A stretch of 17,951 bases of DNA, taken from the NCBI GenBank assembly GCA_964453435.1, contig CAYVQZ010000075.1:1-17951 (forward strand). The letters run 5' to 3'. This stretch comes from CAYVQZ01 sp964453435. GTDB taxonomy: Bacteria > Abyssobacteria > SURF-5. Under the pieces are notes generated by a model. It did no database searches and had not been told where the DNA came from. It saw only the letters and a list, made by a program, of their open reading frames with translations. The position numbers and the translations under genes are program-made. Below are positions 12,718 through 17,951 of this stretch, piece by piece (position 1 is the first letter of the stretch; every line of letters starts with the position of its first letter).

Positions 12718-13461
12718 ATGGCTGAAATCGGTCGCAATGAACCATGCACGTGTGGCAGCGGTAAAAAGTATAAAAAGTGCTGCATGCCGAAACAAACGGC
12801 AATCGACCTGGAATCGTTTCGCGAAAAGAGGGCTGAAGAAAACCTGAGGAACGAAATCGTCCGGTTCGCGACGGGACAGCGTTTCAAAGACGAAATGGTC
12901 GAGGCATTCAGCCGTTACCATGAAAACAAGATAGACACGAGCCTCCTGTTCAACCAGGACTCTCTCGAAAACATACGGTTTCTCGATTGGTTCATCAACG
13001 ATTATCGGCATTCGACCGAGCAGAAACGTATTATCGAACTATTCGCCGAACAGCGCGCGAAAAACCTTGAAGACGAGCAAAAGAAACTGCTTGATGAATG
13101 GACGAAATCGCATCTGGGCGCCTTCGTAATCGATTCGATAGGGGAGGGGGTCATCACATTGACGGACCTTTTCCGCAACGAATCCCATGCTGTTGAAGAT
13201 TCGTCGGCAGCCGACGAAATAGTGGCGGGGGAAATAATAGTTGCCAGACTTACGAGTTCAGGGGGGAAGAAAAAACTTGCCGGTGCGCCGATAGTGCTTT
13301 CCGTCGGGATGAAGGAGAAATTGAAAGCGTCTGTTGATGAAGCATTCGCGAAACATCGGGAGGAACATCCCGAGGCCCAATTGCAGGAATTTCTTGCGGA
13401 CCACACGCATTTACTGAATATCCGCGCCGGCGAACTTGCGAGAGAGCCGATGGCAAATTAA
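12718..13461 (+). CDS. SEC-C zinc-motif protein of unknown function
   Basis: A 247-aa soluble protein with a SEC-C motif at its N terminus: GRNEPCTCGSGKKYKKCC has Cys10, Cys12, Cys21 and Cys22 in the C-x-C-x8-C-C pattern that binds zinc. The motif is best known from the C-terminal tail of SecA, where it contacts SecB and ribosomes, but many stand-alone proteins carry it. The rest is charged and mostly helical: a probable coiled or helical region at about 25-60 and 100-130 (EQRAKNLEDEQKKLLDEW), then a possible beta-containing part at about 135-200. It resembles no family I can name. A moderate SD (GGTGA) precedes the ATG. No transmembrane segment or signal peptide is visible. Upstream is a good promoter; cysK follows 160 bp downstream. 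Confidence 0.8.
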   Translation: MAEIGRNEPCTCGSGKKYKKCCMPKQTAIDLESFREKRAEENLRNEIVRFATGQRFKDEMVEAFSRYHENKIDTSLLFNQDSLENIRFLDWFINDYRHSTEQKRIIELFAEQRAKNLEDEQKKLLDEWTKSHLGAFVIDSIGEGVITLTDLFRNESHAVEDSSAADEIVAGEIIVARLTSSGGKKKLAGAPIVLSVGMKEKLKASVDEAFAKHREEHPEAQLQEFLADHTHLLNIRAGELAREPMAN

Positions 13462-13497
13462 TCCATTCATCCTGTTCCTCACGGTTTTATTCCTGCA

Positions 13498-13526
13498 TCC
13501 ACATTTTCAGTACGTTCCGGTACAAT
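13498..13526 (+). promoter_or_regulatory. Candidate promoter for cysK
   Basis: TCCACA (4/6) and TACAAT (5/6) are separated by 17 bp, ending 95 bp before the chosen cysK start. The spacer end contains GTAC-GTTCCG-GTAC. The -35 is poor, so confidence is modest. Confidence 0.35.
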
Positions 13527-13621
13527 AGCACACGAGTGAAAGAAATATTCGGCTCCGGCTGTATGGTTCGGCAAGAAAGGAAAAGCGAACAAGAGAATAA
13601 ATGACGAAAAGGAGTCCGGAA

Positions 13622-14575
13622 ATGGCCCGTATCTATGACGACGTCACTCAGGTAATCGGAAACACCCCACTGGTCAGAATTCGAAAACTGATCCGGTCAG
13701 AGGCCATCGTGCTTGCGAAACTGGAAAGCCTGAACCCCATGAGTTCGGTGAAGGACCGCATCGGCCTCTCGATGATTGAGGCGGCCGAGCGCGACGGATG
13801 CATCAGCCCCGGGACCACAATCATCGAGCCCACGAGCGGGAATACCGGTATCGCTCTCGCTTTCGTCTGCGCAGCGAAGGGGTATCGGTGCGTATTGACA
13901 ATGCCGGAATCAATGAGCGTCGAACGGAGAAAAGTGCTGCGCGCCCTTGGCGCGGAGGTTGTGCTCACCCCCGCTGCGGGCGGCATGCCTGAAGCAATAA
14001 GAAAAGCCGAAGAACTGGTCAAAGAAACTCCGAACAGTTTCATGCCCCAGCAGTTCAACAATCCTGCGAACCCGGAGATACACCGGAGGACAACGGCGGA
14101 AGAAATATGGCGCGACACCGACGGTCAAGTGGATATCCTGGTCGCCGGGGTCGGCACGGGCGGAACAATAACCGGTGCGGCGGAAGCAATCAAACAGAGA
14201 AAGCCGTCGATGAAAGCGGTTGCGGTCGAGCCTCTCCAGAGCCCGGTTTTGTCGCAGACGCGCGAGGGCGTGACGCCGAAGCCGGGTCCCCACAAGATTC
14301 AGGGAATAGGAGCCGGCTTCATCCCCGTCGTACTTAATATGGATGTTATCGACGAGGTCATTAAAGTGGACCAGGATGACGCTATCCAATGGGCTCGCAA
14401 CGCCGCCAAGGAAGAAGGCCTTTTCGTTGGCATCTCAGCCGGAGCGGCGCTCAAGGCGGCAAGTATTGTGGCTGCCCGAGAGGAGAATATCGGCAAGACG
14501 CTTGTTGTCATAATACCAAGTTTCGGAGAGCGCTACCTTTCCACGCCGTTGTTCGACCATTTGGTCGAGGAGTAG
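13622..14575 (+). CDS. cysK: Cysteine synthase (O-acetylserine sulfhydrylase)
   Basis: A 317-aa PLP enzyme of fold type II. It replaces the acetyl group of O-acetylserine with sulfide to make cysteine. The N terminus VIGNTPLVRI (11-20) is diagnostic. Lys44 in NPMSSVKDR forms the Schiff base, PTSGNTGIAL is the substrate-carboxylate loop, and GVGTGGTITG is the phosphate-binding loop. PHKIQGIGAGFIP and the terminal PSFGERYLST favour CysK over CysM or cystathionine synthase; there is no CBS domain. The ATG at 13622 is chosen because AGGAG lies seven bases upstream; the ATG at 13601 has no SD nearby. No cysE (O-acetylserine supply) is in the window. The serine genes upstream feed the same pathway but are a separate unit. 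Confidence 0.96.
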   Translation: MARIYDDVTQVIGNTPLVRIRKLIRSEAIVLAKLESLNPMSSVKDRIGLSMIEAAERDGCISPGTTIIEPTSGNTGIALAFVCAAKGYRCVLTMPESMSVERRKVLRALGAEVVLTPAAGGMPEAIRKAEELVKETPNSFMPQQFNNPANPEIHRRTTAEEIWRDTDGQVDILVAGVGTGGTITGAAEAIKQRKPSMKAVAVEPLQSPVLSQTREGVTPKPGPHKIQGIGAGFIPVVLNMDVIDEVIKVDQDDAIQWARNAAKEEGLFVGISAGAALKAASIVAAREENIGKTLVVIIPSFGERYLSTPLFDHLVEE

Positions 14576-14710
14576 AGGAAGACAGGCGGAACAACGCGGG
14601 AACAACACATCGCCGAGAACGAAGCTGAAGAGGGAAGAGGGACCTCTCCCCGAGCGAGGCAGCCGCCCATAGAATCGGACATACCTGTTTTCCCCAAGCG
14701 AAAGTGTCAA

Positions 14711-15028
14711 TCACCGCCGAACGGGTAAGTCTTCCTTCGCACCGGGCTTCGTGAATTGTTTGGCCTTTACCTTGCCATTCATGAATTGAATGGAGATAAT
14801 CCCTTCTTCGCTTTCCCAGGTTGACGAAGCGCTGGAGAATCCCCCCACGGTGACGCTTGACGTTTCTGCCGGTGGGCCGAGCAACTTTCGAACCTCTTCG
14901 CTCGTCATATCCATCTTGACCTTCTCGAAGTTCGCATCGTTTATCTTCGTTCCGCATGCGGGCAGAATCATCAGAACTGCGAAAACCAGAGTAAAAAAGG
15001 GCACGCTAATGATTATCCTTCTGCTCAT
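14711..15028 (-). CDS. DUF3862/BamE-like small lipoprotein
   Basis: A 105-aa lipoprotein. The signal peptide RRIIISVPFFTLVFAVLMIL ends in a lipobox, L-P-A-C, with Cys25 as the lipidated residue. The mature part (NFEKVKMDMTSEEVRKLLGPP at 33-53, followed by SSTWESEEGIISIQFMNGKV at 68-87) has the pattern of the DUF3862 and SmpA/OmlA/BamE-related fold: a helix-turn-helix then a small sheet. BamE is a lipoprotein of the outer-membrane assembly complex; this protein shares the fold type but is not clearly the orthologue. The ATG at 15028 has CGGAGG five bases upstream; the longer frame from 15100 is unlikely. It lies 171 bp after the AsmA-family gene on the same strand. Exact function unknown. Confidence 0.85.
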   Translation of the reverse strand: MSRRIIISVPFFTLVFAVLMILPACGTKINDANFEKVKMDMTSEEVRKLLGPPAETSSVTVGGFSSASSTWESEEGIISIQFMNGKVKAKQFTKPGAKEDLPVRR

Positions 15029-15199
15029 GAATGCCTCCGTTAAATCTCTCCGTTTGCAGATAATCCCTGGCGAGCTTATCGAGCCGGACATGACCCCCAT
15101 CTATTACGTGGCGGCTTCTCAATAGCAAATATCGGCCGATTCCGTGTCTTGAAAGGAAATGACAGCCTTCCTTTCGAATCATCTTGCCATGCCATCCGC

Positions 15200-17317
15200 T
15201 TACTGTCCGAAAAGTTTCTTGAACGAGCGACCGGCTTCTTCAATGGCTGATTTGGCATCGCCGGTCACCTCTTCGGCCGCACTGCCTGCCGGCTCTGTCT
15301 CACCCCGGGTCGTCTCAGCCGTGACCCCTTTCTCCGCCGCCTCGATTGCGGCAAGACACGGATTCTCGCCGCCCGCGCTCCCGCTTGCCAGAATCGCCGC
15401 AATCCCTGCAGGACCGAACAGGGCGACTCCGCCTGCGCCTTTCGCTATGGTAAGCGCGGTTTTTGTCGGGTCAATCGCAAGACGCGGTTTTGCGAGTGTG
15501 CCTCCAAGCTTGAACGGTTTTGTAAGTTCTCCCAGGCTGAGAGTCGCCTTTCCCACGCCTTCCACACCGTAACCGCTTTTTGGCGACGGGTTCAGCGATA
15601 AACTCAGTTCCTCGGTTTTCAGATTGATCTTCCCATCGCCGACCACGGTCATGGCGCTTGTGTCACATACCAGCGCCGTGCTCTTCGCCATTCCGTCCGT
15701 AATGGCAAACCGGCTGACGAAGCAGTTGACTTCGGTATAATCGGTTTGCTTGGCCATGGGATTCAGGAGTTGAAGCGCCTCGGACCTCAGGTCGCCCCCC
15801 ACAAGATTGAGATACTTGTTGTTGATTTTACCCTCTCCTGTCACTATTGATGTTTCTCCGTTCAGGCTCCCCATGATATCGGCCACCGAGACTCCACGAC
15901 CGCTCAGGTCGATATCGGCGCTCAACTGGCCCTCCAGCAGGTCGGTGACCTCGAGCTGTTTCAGCATGCGGCCCAGGTCCACACCGTCGACGTCGAATTT
16001 GGCGGCCGCCTCAGCGACCTCTCCCTGCGTTCGCACTCGAAGCTCTCCGCCGAGAGAACCGCCACCTGCAGTTGCTTGAATCGGGGTTGCCGAAAGGTTT
16101 CCGTCCTCAAGGTCAAGGTCTATGGCCAAATCGTTCAGTGCGACGCGGGGAAGCAGAAGCTCTTTCACCCGAATCTTTCCCCGAGCGTCGAGCTGTCTCA
16201 GCGCATCGAGAGGCAGAGGGTCGCTCGGAAAAACCTTGTCTCGAGGCTTCGATGTCTCCTCGGCCGGCTTTTCTTGTTCGGCCTTCTTTTCCGCACCCTC
16301 GAGCAGCGGCCTCAGATCCAATTTTTGAGATGTTAGCTCTACAATCACCTGGGGCCGCTTTTTGGCCAGGCTCAACTCGGCTGAACCCGCCATATCGTTC
16401 TCTCCGAGCTGGATTGCCAGCTCCGAAACTTTGTAGGTCTTTGTTCCGGGGTCGGAAACCTTGAGGGCCACCTTGTAGGCGCCGAGGTCGGGGACTCCCT
16501 TCACTTCGGCGAGCGACGCCAGTTCCGGCAGCGACTCTCCCCCGGCGGTGACGCTCATCGAGATGCCGCGTGCCCCCATCACGTCCTTTATGCCGCCGTC
16601 GAGCGAGACGTTTGCCATGCTGACCTTGCCTGTCAGCTTCACCGGCCATGATTTTTCCGGATCCAGAAGCGCCGCAATCGAGCCGATTGTCCCGTTCATT
16701 GTCACAGGACTCTTGTTGTATGAACCCTTCAGCTCAATCTTGACCGGACTCTCTGCGGACCGTGCGCTGGCCGCAAGCTTTTCGATTCTTATGTCGTACG
16801 CTCTGTCGGAGCGGGCGTCCTTATACATCAGTTTCCCGTTTTCGATTCTGGCCTCGTTGAATACGAGTTCCGGCAGTTTGACTTTTTCCGGCTTCTTCTC
16901 CTCACCGGTTTCTTCTTCCACGTCCTCTTTGAATTTCAAGTTTGACTGACCGTCGCCGCTGGTCTCGATCAGGATGTCGGGTTCAACAAGGATCAGTCGC
17001 TTCACCTCGACATTTCCACTGAGCAGGGGAATCAGCGCCACCTGCAGCTCCAACTGCTTGACCGTCGCAAGCTCCGGCCGGGAACCCCAGGCCGCGTTCT
17101 CGAAGCTTACGCCCTCGACCACCAATCCGGGCGTCAATCCAAGCGCGAGTTCTATATCGCCGGCCATTTTCAGTTCTCGTCCGGTCGCATCGAACGCAGC
17201 CTGAGAAATGCGGGGTTTCAATTTGTTGAAATCATAACTTTTCACCACAAGAACCATTGCAATGACTGCAACAATCAGAAGAACCACAACTCCCGTGATT
17301 ACATATTTGAATCGCAT
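15200..17317 (-). CDS. AsmA family protein
   Basis: A 705-aa inner-membrane-anchored protein of the AsmA group, related to chorein/VPS13-like lipid bridges and thought to affect outer-membrane lipid or protein assembly. A single membrane segment (3-25) is followed by the AsmA start YDFNKLKPRISQAAFDATGREL (28-49), typical of the family, and a large beta-rich periplasmic part. The C-terminal AsmA region includes GQLSADIDLSGRG and SLNGETSIVTGEGKI. Lysine/glutamate-rich linkers occur near 130-147 and 353-371. The tail has a Gly/Ala hydrophobic stretch and an ENPCLAAI motif (651-658), also common in the family. The ATG at 17317 has GAAGGAGG upstream; the longer frame from 17356 adds 13 residues that cover this SD. 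The DUF3862 lipoprotein gene follows downstream. Confidence 0.92.
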   Translation of the reverse strand: MRFKYVITGVVVLLIVAVIAMVLVVKSYDFNKLKPRISQAAFDATGRELKMAGDIELALGLTPGLVVEGVSFENAAWGSRPELATVKQLELQVALIPLLSGNVEVKRLILVEPDILIETSGDGQSNLKFKEDVEEETGEEKKPEKVKLPELVFNEARIENGKLMYKDARSDRAYDIRIEKLAASARSAESPVKIELKGSYNKSPVTMNGTIGSIAALLDPEKSWPVKLTGKVSMANVSLDGGIKDVMGARGISMSVTAGGESLPELASLAEVKGVPDLGAYKVALKVSDPGTKTYKVSELAIQLGENDMAGSAELSLAKKRPQVIVELTSQKLDLRPLLEGAEKKAEQEKPAEETSKPRDKVFPSDPLPLDALRQLDARGKIRVKELLLPRVALNDLAIDLDLEDGNLSATPIQATAGGGSLGGELRVRTQGEVAEAAAKFDVDGVDLGRMLKQLEVTDLLEGQLSADIDLSGRGVSVADIMGSLNGETSIVTGEGKINNKYLNLVGGDLRSEALQLLNPMAKQTDYTEVNCFVSRFAITDGMAKSTALVCDTSAMTVVGDGKINLKTEELSLSLNPSPKSGYGVEGVGKATLSLGELTKPFKLGGTLAKPRLAIDPTKTALTIAKGAGGVALFGPAGIAAILASGSAGGENPCLAAIEAAEKGVTAETTRGETEPAGSAAEEVTGDAKSAIEEAGRSFKKLFGQ

Positions 17318-17544
17318 CGTATTCGCCTCCTTCGGGGCTTGCTCTGCGCCTGACATGAAGGTTCTTTCAGATTCTAACCAAGCATATCATCCGCAAAATA
17401 ATTTGTCTATTATGAACCTGTTCCACGAATGCTTAAGCTTGACGGGTTCCTCTTGAAATGCCGGCTTCGCCGGAGTATTATGAAGCGGGAGGCTGCGTGC
17501 GCGAAGAATGAGATGCGCAAAAAAAACCAAAGGAGAAAAAAGTA
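17318..17544. other. Divergent region between AsmA and CGGC genes
   Basis: This 227-bp spacer holds the AsmA SD (17318-17332 side) and the strong plus-strand promoter at 17453-17481. On the minus strand TAGAAT near 17373-17378 is a possible AsmA -10, but no good -35 stands at the right distance. No ORF of interest is present. Confidence 0.4.
17453..17481 (+). promoter_or_regulatory. Strong promoter with a hairpin in its spacer
   Basis: TTGAAA (5/6) and TATTAT (5/6) are exactly 17 bp apart. The spacer is almost filled by the perfect inverted repeat CCGGC-TTC-GCCGG (17461-17473). Transcription should start near 17488, giving a leader of about 57 nt before the CGGC gene. An inverted repeat between -35 and -10 is a place where a regulator could bind, though GC hairpins of this kind also occur as dispersed repeats. 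Confidence 0.6.
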
Positions 17545-17889
17545 ATGAAAAAAGTGTTGATAGTGGGATGTGGAGCTTACATGGACAGCGGTTACGGATG
17601 CCCTGGCGAGTGGCGTTGCCTGAAGGCGGCGGCCCTGGGCGAAGGCAAGTTCGACGAGCCGGCCCAGGTGGTCGGATTTGTCAGGTGCGAATGCCCGGGC
17701 CGAAGCCTCGCGCCCAATATCGGAATGGCGATCAAGCTTTCTGAACTCAAGCCGGACGAGGTCCGTCTCGCCAGCTGCCTGGTCAACGCCAAGCCCGGCT
17801 GCCCCTACTCGAACGCCGAGGAGATGGCTCAGATCATCAGCAAAAAAACCGGGCTCAAGGTAGAAGCGGGCACGCACGAGTATCAGTAA
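17545..17889 (+). CDS. CGGC-domain-like cysteine-rich protein
   Basis: A 114-aa soluble protein with seven cysteines (9, 19, 25, 48, 50, 78, 86). It follows the layout of the CGGC-domain family: an N-terminal strand VLIVGCG, a Cys-Pro site (CPGEWRC at 19-25), VVGFVRCECPGR (42-53) at the position of the family's VGFxxCGGCPG, LASCLVNAKPGCPY (76-88), and a C-terminal helix with the motif AEEMAQIISKKTGLKV followed by a His (TH at 110-111). Here the name-giving CGGC reads C-E-C, so one residue is lost between the cysteines. The family is thought to bind metal or act in redox chemistry, but has no proven function. SD AAAGGAG lies upstream of the ATG, and a near-consensus promoter precedes it. Confidence 0.78.
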   Translation: MKKVLIVGCGAYMDSGYGCPGEWRCLKAAALGEGKFDEPAQVVGFVRCECPGRSLAPNIGMAIKLSELKPDEVRLASCLVNAKPGCPYSNAEEMAQIISKKTGLKVEAGTHEYQ

Positions 17890-17922
17890 GAGCAACTTGG
17901 GGTCACCCATTAAAGGCGCCCC

Positions 17923-17935
17923 TGTCAAGTAGACA
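17923..17935. repeat. Short inverted repeat at the right edge
   Basis: TGTC-AAGTA-GACA is a 4+5+4 inverted repeat 33 bp after the CGGC stop codon, next to GGGGTCACCC and GGCGCCCC. Sequences of this look occur at ends of mobile elements, but the window stops too soon to see any. Reported as a weak observation only. Confidence 0.25.
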
Positions 17936-17951
17936 TACCAATTTCCTTCGC

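Noticed and set aside
14576..14710. Bidirectional terminator between cysK and the DUF3862 gene
   Set aside because: Expected from the convergent layout, but only an AGAGG-GA-CCTCT repeat with too small a loop and no T-run is visible.
15138..15148. 11-mer GATTCCGTGTC shared with 1880-1890
   Set aside because: Only one arm of the hairpin at 1879-1900 is shared and flanks differ; likely chance in a window this size.

Overview
This window looks like ordinary chromosome from a Gram-negative-type (diderm) bacterium of moderate to high GC. The evidence is an RlpA-type lipoprotein, an inner-membrane-anchored AsmA-family protein, a BamE/DUF3862-like lipoprotein and strong Shine-Dalgarno (SD) sites (AGGAGG/GGAGG). 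No rRNA, tRNA, CRISPR array, transposase or phage gene was recognised. The gene mix (TMTC-like glycosyltransferase/TPR protein, class V aminotransferase beside serA, AlkK-like acyl-CoA ligase, CGGC protein) and the palindrome-rich spacers suggest an environmental Desulfobacterota-like or candidate-phylum bacterium. That placement is inference; the sequence does not fix it.

Layout. Positions 1-471 hold no gene but contain tandem repeats and a perfect 13-bp hairpin. Minus-strand genes follow: a GNAT acetyltransferase (472-972) and a flavodoxin-like FMN reductase (1052-1792). A palindrome-rich spacer (1793-2129) separates these from an operon of a secreted ankyrin-repeat protein (2965-3660) and a polysaccharide-deacetylase-like enzyme (2130-2939). 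rlpA stands alone on the plus strand (4131-4541). Next is a minus-strand pair: an acyl-CoA ligase (5101-6843) followed by a small Rieske-fold protein that lacks the second ligand histidine (4652-5068). They share a good sigma-70-type promoter.

From 7007 the plus strand carries a class V aminotransferase (7253-8386), serA (8393-9985), galE (10035-11027) and a TMTC-like membrane/TPR protein (11049-12632). A SEC-C zinc-motif protein (12718-13461) and cysK (13622-14575) follow, each apparently with its own promoter. The right part has a minus-strand pair, an AsmA-family protein (15200-17317) and a DUF3862-type lipoprotein (14711-15028). Divergent from these is a small cysteine-rich CGGC-family protein (17545-17889) behind a near-consensus promoter.

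How the genes fit together. The aminotransferase and SerA probably perform the first two steps of phosphorylated serine synthesis, with a class V enzyme in place of classical SerC; cysK downstream draws on the same serine-to-cysteine route. galE and the TMTC-like protein suggest glycan or protein-glycosylation work at the envelope, as do rlpA, the deacetylase, AsmA and the lipoprotein. The most unusual items are the ligand-deficient Rieske protein paired with an acyl-CoA ligase, the CGGC protein with an altered motif and a hairpin inside its promoter spacer, and a 52-nt near-perfect hairpin built from two GGGACAGTCCC palindromes. No clear defence system or large new gene system was seen.
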